Source: Turbatrix aceti (taxonomy: Eukaryota; Nematoda; Chromadorea; Rhabditida; Panagrolaimidae). Taken from it: 64,000 nt of DNA. The notes beneath the pieces are model-generated. The model was not told the origin of the DNA. It did not search any database and saw nothing but the letters and a program-made list of their open reading frames with translations. Shown in pieces: positions 35,552-47,300 of the stretch. The DNA is taken from positions 3,996,739 to 4,060,738 of the forward strand of contig OZ017767.1 in NCBI GenBank assembly GCA_963969345.1, read 5' to 3'. Position numbers and translations under genes: made by a program. How positions within the stretch are numbered: the stretch's first letter is position 1; every line of letters starts with the position of its first letter.

Positions 35552-35678
35552 TATAACACCGTGAACAACTGGGGGCAATTATAAACCGCAGTCTATGAAT
35601 AACAAACAACTGGATGATGACGATCTCCCGGATTAAGTGAGAACACACGAACTTGGATATCAAATTTATTTCATCGCA

Positions 35679-36039
35679 TCAGGGTATTGTTACGTTAACT
35701 TGAAGGGTTTCGTTGTGCCTGTGCACTGCCCATCGACTGACCCATTGACTGATTTGGCCAAGCCACACCATCAAGAAGATAAAACCGCAGAGGATCAACA
35801 CAAAGATGACAAAACGTAGTACAGTAGCACGACGCTGCCTTTCGTAGAGCTGCTGCTGAATCCGGGCTCCTGAAATCAAACTTTGTAGAAACCCAACTTC
35901 AAACAAAAAACAAATTCTTACGTCTTATTACAATAGTCCCATTATTGTTCACGTTGTCCCCGGAAAAGATAAGAATGTTAGGAGTGCTGCCTGGAGCCGA
36001 AAGAATAGGGTTCGCGGTGTACTCGGGTGGCGGGTCCAT
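35679..36039 (-). CDS. Small PPxY membrane protein, cluster member D
   Basis: A 102-residue protein. Exons: 36039-35922 and 35869-35679, phase-1 intron. It begins MDPPPEYTANP with a PPxY motif, then a Ser/Pro/Asn stretch ending NNNGTIVIR. Exon 2 opens with a basic run (QQQLYERQRRATVLR), then a hydrophobic span (FVIFVLILCGFIFLMVWLGQ) and a tail with possible N-glycosylation sites (HNETLQVNVTIP). A basic cytosolic side before the span and sequons after it suggest N-in, C-out orientation, which would place PPxY in the cytosol. An upstream in-frame ATG at 36138 is possible, but an acceptor-like GACGACAG sits just before the chosen ATG. Confidence 0.72.
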
Positions 36040-36043
36040 TGTT

Positions 36044-36060
36044 CTGTCGTCAAAATCAGT
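36044..36060 (-). promoter_or_regulatory. Candidate spliced-leader acceptor, cluster gene D
   Basis: Minus-strand GATTTTGACGACAG ends four bases before the MDPPPEY start codon. Confidence 0.4.
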
Positions 36061-36182
36061 CAAAGCAGGTAAAGTATATTTATCCAGGTGTTTTATAAAT
36101 ACATCGAACTCAAATTGGGAGAGGGGGATGATCCACATCAATGATGCGCACCATCATTCAGGGGCACCGGACAAAAAAACAG

Positions 36183-36502
36183 TTATTCCGAATCGGCAAA
36201 GAGAGACGCCATCTCGGAAGAAGAACGATCACCGCTTTCGAAGTATGACTCAAAGTAGGGGATCAAAAACTGCGAGATGAGACCGATGATGACCACAATG
36301 AGAAGCACCAAAATGACGATTACGATTTTCTTGATCAGTGACGAGGATTGGCGCTGTCGTTGGGACTCCGGGGTGTTTTCGAAGCGTTCTAAAACATGTT
36401 TCATCAACAAACAATCCTTACAGAAAATTCAAAATTGTGAAACTTACGATGTGCCGTCACAAGATGAGTCTTTGAAATCTTTGGCATCGGCCCACTCTCC
36501 AT
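36183..36502 (-). CDS. Small membrane protein, cluster member E
   Basis: An 86-residue protein, first in the array. Exons: 36502-36448 and 36388-36183, phase-1 intron. The short exon 1 is MESGPMPKISKTHLVTAH. Exon 2 has a polar basic stretch (SQRQRQSSSLIKK), a hydrophobic span (IVIVILVLLIVVIIGLISQF) and a Ser/acidic tail. Gaps between consecutive genes (E-D 143, D-C 151, C-B 182, B-A 308 bases) resemble nematode operon spacing. Acceptor-like AACTTGCAG lies 10 bases before the ATG. Confidence 0.68.
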
Positions 36503-36512
36503 TTTTTTTCAG

Positions 36513-36530
36513 CTGCAAGTTTTATACAAT
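36513..36530 (-). promoter_or_regulatory. Candidate spliced-leader or 5' UTR acceptor, cluster gene E
   Basis: Minus-strand TGTATAAAACTTGCAG upstream of the first cluster gene. Confidence 0.4.
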
Positions 36531-39499
36531 CAAAAATTAAATGCGAATGAATCGGGGTTAGTACAACTTTTTAAACTATCAAGATAATCCCACCTTTTTT
36601 TCGATTTACTGTCATCGATGATTTTCAGATTTTCAGGCGTCGGCCGGGGGATGAAGACTATTTTCAGGTGATCCACCTCAAAGCATCACCAAAAACTAGT
36701 GCTGAACATGGACCTGGACTGTTATCCAAAATCGTAAACAAAATACGCGCAGTTAATGACGGTGGAGTGCAGCATCCGTGTAAATTGTTGACGTCACGAG
36801 TGTGTTTTCGAGTTGCAAGCCGTCGCGGAGAGTACAGTGTTTCGTAAGGGATCAACATTTTTGGTGATCACCTATAAGTCTGCATTCTGGCTATTTTACG
36901 TCCTTCAACATATGAAAGCAGGTATTTTTGAAAGCAAATAATACATATGTAATTGTGATTTTGCTGATGTCAGATGCAACAATTTTTTAACATCGCTAAC
37001 CCCAAAGTGCAGCACAAAAGTTACGATTTGGGATAACAAAATGAAACACGCATACGACGTGCAAACTTAATTTGTAAAACTTGGCAAACTCAATTTGAGA
37101 CTTTAAAGGTGGATCATTGCGCCTTCAAGCCGTGCCACCTCGCACCCAATTCGGTCGGCGTCGACAAGTTGTCGATTGTTCGTCCCCTGGTGCCGTCGCT
37201 AACTCCGTCGTCACCAAATTTGTGCCTCACCCCCTCTGCTTTGTTCTTCTTCACTGCCTCGTGTCTCGCTCAAATTTTCCGCTTCTTCCGAAACTCATCC
37301 AAGTGGCAGGCATCTCATTTGACTTGTCCTGAGTAGGTGCTCTTGAAAATTTGCTATGCGTGGGAACGGCCAACACTTTCCGCCAATTCGGTCTGCGCCG
37401 CCGGCAGAGGGACGCTACTCGCGCTACCTCGTTTGCCTTATGGAGGCCTACTTCCCTACACTATTACACGCCCGAGAAGGGGGCACAAATTGGATTTTCC
37501 AGGTAGCTGTATCCTGCGTAGCACGTTGTAAGCTGAGGTTGAAGGATTGATTTGATTACGCGTTTTTTATGGCATCGTTATACAGCCGTGTTTATGCGCG
37601 CGGGAAGTGCCTTTGGCCAGACGAGGTCTAGTCTGTCTGGGGTAATGTAAGACCGCGTCAAACCCGAGAACAACGGTTTATCCTCTGTTTTTTACATTGC
37701 TCGACGAGAAATAAAGTGACAGCGAGAAATCACACATTTCGGAAGTCATCAGCGTCCGATGCGATTTCCTCGCGACGCTGACTGTCTTTTCCCCTCTCGT
37801 TTGCCGAATAAATCCCTTTGTCTTACTGGAAACTACCACAGACACCCGAAAAGGCCGAGGCGAGAAGAAGTTAACGCGTCGTTGTCGCTTGCGCCCGCAT
37901 GCTTTGAGACAATCGAAAATTGGGTCGGTAAAAAAAGAAGCTGGATTGCTGTTTGTGTTATCTATCGGGGGTTCATGGTGTCAAGGAAGAGCTTCTTTTT
38001 TTTCGGCCGGAGTACCACCAGAGACGGGGGTTGTCACTCCGAGCGCGCGCTGCATTTGCATGCGTTAATTTCAACGTCTCAAAAATTGGGGTCTCTTTCG
38101 GCTGACGGATGGCATCACGGCATGGTTCCGGCTTTCCGTCATCGATCGCCCGTCTTTTTACTAAAATGTGGAGTCAGCTTCAGGTGGCTGCCAATTTTTT
38201 GTTAGCTAAAAATTTAGAGTCTGTAAATTTGCGTACTCAAAAGACTGCGATTAGTGTAAGCTGCCGTTTACCTACTGTTTATTTGTGGTTTCCCCTGTTT
38301 ATGCAGATGACTTCAAAGTTTCGTAGTCACCTTGAACAACCCCCGCGTGTTTTCATCTACGGTGCCATCGTGAGTAGGATTACGCCACCACGTGCGGCAG
38401 TCCCCCTTTCTCTATTTCTGGCGACAAAGGGACGCGAAGAAGAAGAAGAAGAATAAAAAGTTGCGCCGCCGCGTCTTGGCCGCAGCACTAACAAGCGCAG
38501 ACAGCCGGTGGAGCTTTGAGGGAAAACGGGACCCCCTCCCCTCCCTTCCTTTCTGTTTTCACTTGTTCTCCCGTGCCGCGGGTGTAGTGCAAGACTGCAA
38601 CAGATACCACCCCAGGTAGTCCGGCTGGCTCGTGGCAGCGCAATTTGCCGCGCATCTGTTAGCCATTCTCTCATGCGTACACCGTCGTCCAGTCGAGGGG
38701 CTCGTACTGCGCCAGAAAGTCCGGCTGAAGGGCTCGTGGATGGCTTTTACTGGATTTTACGTAAAAATTATTTTATTATACTTTCAGCTTTACATTCTTC
38801 AATATTATTTTGGTACTTTCGAAGAATTGTTGTATGGAGCATCAATCAGATCGTTTTTTTTCTGAAAACCTACAAAAGCTTCACCGAAGCCTTTGTTGCT
38901 CTTGACGCAGCATATCCCTCGTTCCTTCTGCGGCACTGACTAAGTGGTGATGTGAGGCAGTTGCAAACAACCACTTCTGGCGCGATAGCACAGCGCCACC
39001 GAGCAGAGGGCTTCTCCTGTGGCGTCTCCTTCCCTAATTCAACTAATTACGTTCCCAACTTTGGCGGCCCAGTCTGCGTCCTCGAGGGCAGCCTCGTGCC
39101 CGGCGCAAGCGTGCCAACTCGGCTCCACGACGGCTCCCCGCTGATTTTTGAGCCGCCATGAATCAAGCTCTCTGCGTAATCCCCACTTCATGCCTCTGCT
39201 TCTTTGCCCGGGACGGCCCACAGTTTGCCAATTGCCAAGTTTTTTTGTCGGTCTGGCTAGTTTTCGGGTGCTTGTGTCTGCAGGCGATTGCCCCCAGCTG
39301 CTGATCCATCCGCTTTCACCTGGCGTGTGTTTTGACAGCATCAATTAATCATAATCTGCCGCTCGTCATAATTCTGGGCCACATGCGGGCTTGTTATGAC
39401 CACTTGTTCGATTTTTGCGTTCGGCTCCTGCTCGCCTGAACAAAAAATCCTCGATAACTCAATTGGCGCGGGGGACATGGTCATTAACTTTGGTCAAGT

Positions 39500-39512
39500 T
39501 GAATTGTTGCAG
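39500..39512 (+). promoter_or_regulatory. Candidate spliced-leader acceptor of Ly6-like gene
   Basis: TGAATTGTTGCAG ends ten bases before the ATG. Confidence 0.5.
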
Positions 39513-39522
39513 GCGACCCTCG

Positions 39523-40919
39523 ATGGACCTTGCGGTCATCCTCGCCCTGCTCGCAGCTCTCTTTGACGTCATAGCGGGGCTGCGCTGCTACGCCGGCCAT
39601 CCTGGACGAAGGCAGGAGTGCAACTCTCTTTCATACTGCGTCGTCATCACGGCCAGGTAAGCAAGCACTCAAAAGCTTGGTATTCATTTTGAAAGATTTC
39701 CTATGGAATTGTGTCGCTCTGGTGCTGCATTCAGCAGTAAGACCTCCACCATCTCAGGAAAGGACAATCCGTGCAATTTTGTCGAACCTCTGGCAGAGAG
39801 TCGGCCCGCTGGGTAACGGTGAACTCCGTCGGAGAGGGGATTAGGGATGACTTTGACTAATGCGTGTATACGTTACAACCACGTCGCTGCCAGTCTATTT
39901 ATCGATACTGCGAGGCAATCCTGGCATTAGAAAAACATTCATTGGCATAATAAATGACTTTTGAACGCCGAAGAGCCTCGCTTAATGAGCAGCATTATCA
40001 GATTTGGCGTATCGCAGATGAGCTTTCATCGACGGCACTTTGTAGACTCCGGGCTACGTGACTGACGTGCTGCTCGTCGCAGACAGTCTCTCTTTTTTGC
40101 GTCTCAAACTAAAGCTTAATTATTTATTTAACTTTGGACTTTTTTGGATTAAAAGTGCAAAATACGAGATGTTGCTGTAATTAAGGAAAAAAATTTATGC
40201 ATTGTAGAAGTTTTTAAGTCGTAAAAAATTATTTTCCATCGAGTAATAAACTTTTTAATGTCATTTAAAAATTAATTTTTACCGTCATATTTTAAAGATT
40301 TTGATTCCATCGGCCAGATGTTTTTAAAAACTCGGGGCTGCGGTATTTATTTACGACTGAAAAAACACACACACGCTTTCTAATTTCAGTCATGCAATAA
40401 CCAGTTGTTTTTATTTACACTTGTCCCTTTGTGTTTTTTTAACCAAGCAAAAATATTAACAGTCAAGACTTCCCATCCAAATAAATACAATTTTGATTAC
40501 TTTTCAGAAATGGAAGATCTCAGTGGTCGTGCGACGGTCACACGCTGAGTCAGGTGTCGCTGTGCGCTTCGCTGGACATGGACGCTCCTCGTCACAGAAT
40601 CTACGAAGCTGCTCCACCGACCAAGGCCCCGTCTTTTTACCCCTTTGGAGATTCGTCAGACACCAGTGCCACCGGCTCCCGACGACGCTACGGAAATCGA
40701 GGCCAGGGCAACTACGTGCCGGATCCGGAGTTTGACTACCCCCTCGGATCAAAGCCGGATTCCGGAGGCAAGCGCTGCTTCAACGCCGGTGCTCTCGGCC
40801 GCATCTGTTGTTGCGCAGAAGATTTCTGTAACGGCTCTTCAGGGGTATTCTCCGGGGTTTTTGGCTGGGGACTGACTTTTTCCGTCTTCGCCCCTGTCAT
40901 TCTTGCGTGGTTCAGGTAG
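39523..40919 (+). CDS. Ly6/three-finger-like GPI-anchored surface protein
   Basis: A 181-residue secreted, probably GPI-anchored protein. Exons: 39523-39656 and 40508-40919, joined across an 851-base intron with matching phase. Residues 1-19 are a signal peptide (LAVILALLAALFDVIAG); the mature chain starts LRCYAG, as Ly6 domains do. Further cysteines (RQECNSLSYCVV, WSCDGH, SLCAS) precede a long polar insert, and the domain closes with CCCAEDFCN, the CC-x-D-x-CN signature of Ly6/uPAR and TGF-beta receptor ectodomains. A Ser/Gly site and a hydrophobic tail (WGLTFSVFAPVILAWF) predict GPI attachment. Nematode relatives act as membrane co-receptors, for example the odr-2 group; the role here is unknown. 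A GTAGGA donor overlaps the stop codon, so a further exon cannot be excluded. Confidence 0.78.
39657..40507. other. Long intron of the Ly6-like gene
   Basis: 851 bases, AT-rich in its second half. No embedded gene or known repeat is seen. Confidence 0.5.
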
Positions 40920-41119
40920 GAACAGGTGAACGAATGCAAAAACAAACTCCTGCCTGAAAAAACGCATGCATATCTCAGGAGTCTGATAATAGGGGTATTT
41001 CTGGATTATGTGTAGCCCCGCCACCCTCATCGTCCCGGCGGAGCCCGTCCCCCTTTCCATTGCCATAAAAATATTTTTTTTATTGAATCAAGATTTCGAA
41101 AGAGTAAAGAGAATGAGCC

Positions 41120-44100
41120 TCAAGACAGCCTCTTGGCACTCTGGGAAGTCTTGGATGCGCCTTCTGGCAGCGGAATGTCGAAGACAACGGGTTGCTCTAT
41201 GCACTTGAGATCGTTGTTGCAGATGGCAGCGTTGATGAAGGTGGTCGTGCCATTTGACGTGACGCCGTGACACTCGTGGACGTGACCAAAGACGTGAAAT
41301 CTCGGTTTGACCCGGTCATAGACCGTCGTGAGGAGCTCGGCGCATCCGTCGTGGCGCCCGGCGTAAAGATCGCTGTGGCCCAGAGGAGGGCAGTGGGTGA
41401 GGAGGACGTCGACGCCGGCCGGAATCTTATTCCAGCAGTCCAGCAGCTGTCGACCCCTCTCGCGTGAAAACGAGTATCCAGGCAGGGAATGAAACGACGT
41501 ACCGTACACCTTTATGCCGCCGTAAAGCTGCAACGAAGGACGGCTTTAGGCACAAAAAGTAAAAATAAAAGCAATGCGTTTCCAGTCACGTGCACGTGGT
41601 CTGCACAAATAGAACGAGGCGGAAGGCACACTCCACATCCGCTGACGTAGAAAATGCCTATTTGTCGGCGGGATGCAGGCGCCTAGCAGAATTAATACGA
41701 GACCAAAACATCTCCTGGTGCTGCTTACACCTGATCCCAGGATATCCGGCGAAGGCCAATGAAAGCCAAATGCCACCCCGCCACCTCACACGCGCTGTCC
41801 AACGACCAACTCACCTCGACGCCGCTCTGCTGGAGCCAGATGCAGTTGGTGAGCAGTCGGTATCCGCCGGGTGTGCCCCGGCCTGCGTAGCGCTCTCCTC
41901 GAAGCGACAAATCCTCGCCGTCCTCAAAGCCCAGCTCGTGATTACCCGCGATGACGATTTTGTGAGTGAAAGAAAGCCCGGCCAGTTGGTCGTTGAAGAG
42001 CTTGATCGCGGCCTCGTCGCCGAAGTTTGTGAAATCCCCGCAGTGTAGAAGGACGTCACCTGCCGGCAGACTGTCGGCGATGTCGCCGAGTCTCTCGTGA
42101 GTGTCCGAGATGCAGACGAAGCGGACAGCGTCGGGTCTGATTTCCGAGTTCGGGCTGCAAAGAACGATTGTTTTCAGTTTTCTACAGGTGCACTTTTTTG
42201 AATTTTTTCTTCAAGTGCAATAAAATCAAAATTAGCGCGTTTCTGGTTTTTCTGGTAGTCGCCTTCAAACTTTTTTTTTGCCTGCACAACTCGATGTCGC
42301 GTTCGTTCGAAACTCCTTCTCTAATTAGGCGTTAGCGATGGCTCGTGCAATTCAGAGTTCACCGTGATTTCCCGGGCGCACAGGAAGCAGTTCGGCCGGT
42401 TGACACTGCCTTCAAGTTTCAACAGCTTCCCAAAATTGTTTTTGCCGCGGTAAAGTTTTGGATGATGAAGATGCTACTGATATAGCCGTTGTGTTTTCAA
42501 AGCAGGGCATCCATCAGAAATGACGTGACGTAAACAACCCCTCCCTCATAAAAGTGCATCCCTGTTGTGCAAACACATCGAATGAGTTGTGCGGCGGCAT
42601 GAGCTGTCGTCGACCTTTGCGTTAATTCGCTCCCTTGCACTTGATGCCTCCGGTCTCTGGCCCGTTCCCCCTCGCGGCGCCGCATTTAATTGAATCCATC
42701 CAAAATCTGAAGTTGCCTCGCCCTGCGTAATGTTTGATCTCCGTGAACAGCGCCAGGCTGTGTTTGCGCGCTCGCATCAATTCTGTGCTCAACCTAATCA
42801 GGGAAATTGGGCTCTCCTTCCGGCCAGGCTCGCTTGTGTATAATTGGTACAAACGGCGTCGGTTCGGGTAAAAAAAGTGCGCCGCCATCTCGTTGCAGGG
42901 ACGCGCGCCTTATCACGTGCAGCCACTGCAGAGGAGGGCATCCTCGCTCATTTATTCTGCTGGACGTTCTCTAGTGTTTCGACGCCGCTTCGAGCTAATT
43001 TTTCGCAATTTTAAAAGCCCGCGTGAAACTCTGCACTGCCCCGAGGCAAAAAAAAGAAGATGCGGATGAGAATGAGAACGAATGTCCGTTGTCGAGGATA
43101 AAAATGATACCGAGTGCTAATGTTTAATTGGACAGCGAAGACGAACGCGACTGCTCTTCGGTGAATCGTCTTTAAGAATCTTATTTTTGGGATGTTCAGG
43201 GGTGAAAACAGAAGCTTATCTTCTGTCTTAACCCCCGCAGCTGTTAGACAATGGTCCCTAGAGGACCTCAGAGATCCTTGCACGAGTTCTTGTTAGCTTC
43301 ATGACGTTCCGCCGCCGTAATTAGACTTGCAACTACCCAGAAACCTGGTTCGCCAGCAGCCCTAATGACATTTGTTGTGCTTGCATAAAAAATAATCACG
43401 CGCAACTCGAACGGCGCTTTGTACCTGTGTCTATGAAATTGCATTATTTTTTTATTTCTCCATGCGCAAAAAAAGTAACCAGTAAGCTCTGAGCTTTCCG
43501 TTCTCATGACAGCCAATGTCAGCGTTTTGAAATTACCCCGGGATAAAATTTTGACTGAGCAAAGAACTGCCAGCCGTAGGCTCTATTTGGCTTGCTAATG
43601 AGCCAATCCAGAGCCAGGGAAGGCGCGTGAAGGATTCTGACGTTCACAGACCGTCGAGGTGGCGATGACAAGTGTCGGTCGGCACCAGGAGCGTGCCGTG
43701 GAGCCCGCTGACCACACACGCGAGGGCCGTGGATGCATGTTGACATGCCATAGCCTGCGTTGTTGCCGTGTGCTTTTTCTGAATACTTTATGCCCTTGGA
43801 AACCCAACTGAGACACGCGCTGCAATATTTCCGAGATTTTTCATTCTGGAAGAAGAAATTCTTCTTCGAAAACAATTTTTCTGTCGCCTTTTTTTCCCTA
43901 CATCAGTCATGATGATAGACAGTTCCCCTTGAGCACTTGTTTGCCCCCTTATCACACCTGTCCTCCATCCCATCCGTGTCCATGGCAAAGTACAATTTGC
44001 GTCGTATGGACTATTTAAAAAAGCGTTCTTTGCCCCTGCGAGCAAAAAAACCTGGTCACCGCAGGCGAATTCGACCGGCCAGTGCTCAGTCATTTTTCGC

Positions 44101-44321
44101 ATTCCATCGATGAATCGTATCCGCCTCAAAAGAGACTAATCACGGACACCACCGGTAAACGGTTAATCGCAGCGGCGCCGCTCGCGGCAAAGCAAGAAGA
44201 GTGATGGGCAAACTCACTCAACAATGGGTTCGGCGACCGGGAGAACTATTCGTTCACGTGACAGGTACTTCTCCCAGAGCACGTGAGGGTCGCTTTCTCG
44301 AGAGTCGACTTGGAGCTGCAT
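41120..44321 (-). CDS. MPPED1/2-type metallophosphoesterase (UPF0046)
   Basis: Calcineurin-like metallophosphodiesterase, 283 residues. Exons: 44321-44218, 42154-41815, 41527-41120; phases agree across a 2.06-kb and a 287-base intron. Metal-binding motifs appear in order: CISDTHE, HCGDFTN, AGNHE, LTHCPPLG and FGHVHE. Vertebrate MPPED2 has Gly in place of the first His of the last motif, which lowers activity; here GHVH is complete, so a fully active enzyme is predicted. Other family wording: GIKVYGTSFHSLPG, VRFVCISD, ELLTTVYDRVKPRFHVFGH, TTFINAA. Substrate in vivo is unknown; family members hydrolyse cyclic nucleotides and phosphodiesters in vitro. An acceptor-like CTATTTCAG lies 23 bases before the ATG. 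Confidence 0.9.
41587..41598. promoter_or_regulatory. Double E-box palindrome CACGTGCACGTG
   Basis: Second copy of the 12-base palindrome, inside the second intron of the MPPED gene. Confidence 0.45.
42155..44217. other. First intron of the MPPED gene, 2.06 kb
   Basis: Unusually long for this locus. No exon or RNA gene is recognised; contains one CACGTG (42914-42919). Confidence 0.5.
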
Positions 44322-47300
44322 AGGGGGACGAGGAGGGGCGTTGCCTGAAATAGTCTGTCTTGAGTACTCCGCACGCAAACTGAACTCTCTTTTTTTCGAC
44401 ACATCATGGAAACTCAAACTCTTGCTTCGATTTTTTTTATTACTAAATATTTATTTGTTTGTCAACACGGCGCGAAAAAATTGGTTCAAAGATAGCTCTC
44501 GTGTGTATTCTTCTCCCGATGATTTTCACGTTCGTTCATTCTTCGCAACAAACAACAAAAAACAGTGTAAATGGGAATATAATTGATAACGGCCCTTCGA
44601 GACCACGCCACTTGACTTGGATCGTAGCGGGACGCCTGTGCTCGCGGCCAGGCCAGTTGCCGCGATCTCTGTCGTGATAAGGCGAGTAGCAGCCGACCCC
44701 AGTCCGAGCCAGTTCCCTTCAGCCGTGTGCGCCCCGCTGGCTTATCTGATTAATGAGACAACACCGAGACCGAGAAACAGGTAAACCGATAGCGGTGTTG
44801 TGCGGGAGTCACCCCACCTGCGCGCTGGCTGCCGTTTTCTCTCACGCTCTCGAACCCGTTTTTCAGGTTGAACTCACAATCAACTTTTAAACTTCGTTTT
44901 TGAAATCCACAGCGCTTACTTTTTTTTGGATTTTATTTGCAGAAAATCCAAATCCAAAACCAAATTTGCAGTCATCAAAAATTATAATTTTCAAATTTGT
45001 GCTATATTTGTGTCACTTCCTGTGCCCTGTGCCGGTGTCCTTTACGGAACGTCTCGGGATTATGCACACACCTCATTAGCACGGTGCTTGTCCCAGTTAG
45101 TTGCCTCCAAGGACATCCCCCGGATTTTGCATTCACTCCAGACAACAACCGAGATTAATTCCTGCCGTGACGGGTCCCCGCGCCTATTCTGTTTTTGTCG
45201 AGAGTGATGATGACAACGCGGCGTGGCTTACTGTACGTACTAATCATGCCCGGTGACGTGACGTGGCCGGAAAGGTACACGCGCGCGATCGCAAAACAAT
45301 TTATTTGTGCTTTGCTCTGTCATTAACCGCTGTGGACTTAGATTTGCCAGCACGCACGAACACTATCGGAGTGATAACTCGCAATTAGCCTAGTCAAACT
45401 ATTTTTTAAATGTAAAAAATAATATTTTTTAATTTTAAACTTTTGACGCAAATTTAGCTCACCATGCATAAAACGAGCAGACAGCGTTTTCACTTGATGT
45501 CGGCATGCACGGCTGATTTTCGCAAAGTGCCAACTTCGAGAAAGCATAAATCTGCAACGGTTTAGAGGATTTATTTCGTTTCGCTGAAAGGAATCGTTTA
45601 ACTCGATCGAAAAACAGAGCGTCATTCTGATTCCCTTACGCTGGTCTCTGATCTGAGCGATCTTTTTTAAAAAACGCCGATGGGGTTGTTTTCTTTGGAA
45701 AAATCGTACAAAACTTGTCTCCCAAAGAAGAGAATGACGGCACGTGGAAGGTTTGGTGACGTGAAGCAGGAATGTTTGCGCGGCTCTTGCGAACACAGAC
45801 TCGATCAACTAGAGTCTGTTTCGATTGATTCTCACAACATTTTGCATAGTGCGGGCAGCGGCGCTCTGATTTTTGATCTCTTTTACAAACTACGCATCTG
45901 AATCCAGAATCCAGCGACCAGCGAATGAACAAAAGTGCATGTCACTTTTGGTGCCGGTACAACTACTAATTGCTTCCCAAGTTATAGAAATACTAATTAG
46001 AGCACGCTATACCAGTTGGCGGATAGTTTCTATCAAGTCACACTTTCCGATATGTTTTCATAAAAAAATTAGCGACCACAAAATCCGAATTAAAAAAAAG
46101 TTGTAACAAACTTATTTAGCAATAAAGTTTTAGGAGATCACACACACGCAAAATTGTTCTGAGGATCTTGTAGTTCTCAAAAAAGATCCAAGCGTCATCC
46201 AGTCTTGAGCGCGAATGCGTACACTTGTCAACAAATAAATGATGAGTGCTGTGATGCAATCATGCCCGCACGATGCAGCTTCTCATTCTGTGTGCACGCG
46301 TGTCCCCATGCAATACCCAGCGGCCTAATTATGAGCGAACCGTTTTCGTTTTGCTGTTGCAGAACTTGCCAGGCCTTGAGGGGGGGGATGGATGCACCCG
46401 CGTCTATATCCAAGCAAAGACGCACCGCGCCACGCGTCATTACACGCTCCGGCAGGGAAGTGCGTCGCATCGCCTTCGCACGGTGCACAGTGCACGGTGG
46501 ACGGTGCGCACCGTGAATCCGAGTCAAGCTCGATTCTGTCCCCGCAGGCAGCTTGTTTTTTTCTGCGCTATTTGAGAGTGAAAGGAAGGCTCGGGGCAGA
46601 AAGAGACGCTTGGTCTGTGTGTCGTTCAGCCAGTCACTCGGCTGGCTGCAACACCGCACCACCGTGGTCTGGTTAGGCTAGAGATAACGCGGTGGGGCGG
46701 ACAATCACAACTCCTCGAGCAACGGGGCCTGGGTGCGTTCGCAGTTGTTCTTGTCTTGTTGTGTCGTCGATGCGCTCACTTCTCGTCATACGCTTCTTGG
46801 TCCCTGAAGAGTTGTCAACTTTTCGCGCACTCGTCTGACTTTTGTCGGGCTCCAAAATCAATCATTCACACTCCTATTTCTGGAAATAATCACCTGATGC
46901 GTGAATGTTTGAATTTTCTGCGTTGTCTTCGAATTAATTTCCTGTTGAGACCTTGCATGAAAAATTGTGCTCTGGCTCTGCAGAAATGGATCTCGATCTC
47001 GTTTGTCTTGTGTACTCTTATCGTCTGCAAAATGCACCGCGTCCGAGATTGAAATAAGTCAAACAATCTTTTTGGTAGTCTCCGTATCGGAAGAATGAGG
47101 TGCGCATCGGAAAAGTGTCCAACTTGTTCCCATTCTCCTGTCCTTCAGTCATGCGTGTTGTCTCCAACCTGGCAGGGGCCTGGTTTTGTTCGGGCCTGAA
47201 ACTTTTTTCTTTTCGCTCTGGTAAAAATTGCGATCCTTGTGTCGTCGAGTGAATAGTCCAAATGTTGTTATGCGTTTTTCAAAAAAAAGGAGTCTCGCCT

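Larger units (their letters stand above)
36503..39522. other. 3 kb non-coding interval
   Basis: No gene supported. Short frames on both strands (for example 36664-36858 on the minus strand and 37759-38205 on the plus strand) show no domain or splice context. A CACGTG occurs at 38389. Likely promoter and enhancer sequence for the flanking genes. Confidence 0.5.

Noticed and set aside
36664..36858. Possible sixth member of the small membrane-protein array
   Set aside because: The 64-codon frame has no transmembrane span, no phase-1 intron and no acceptor before its start.
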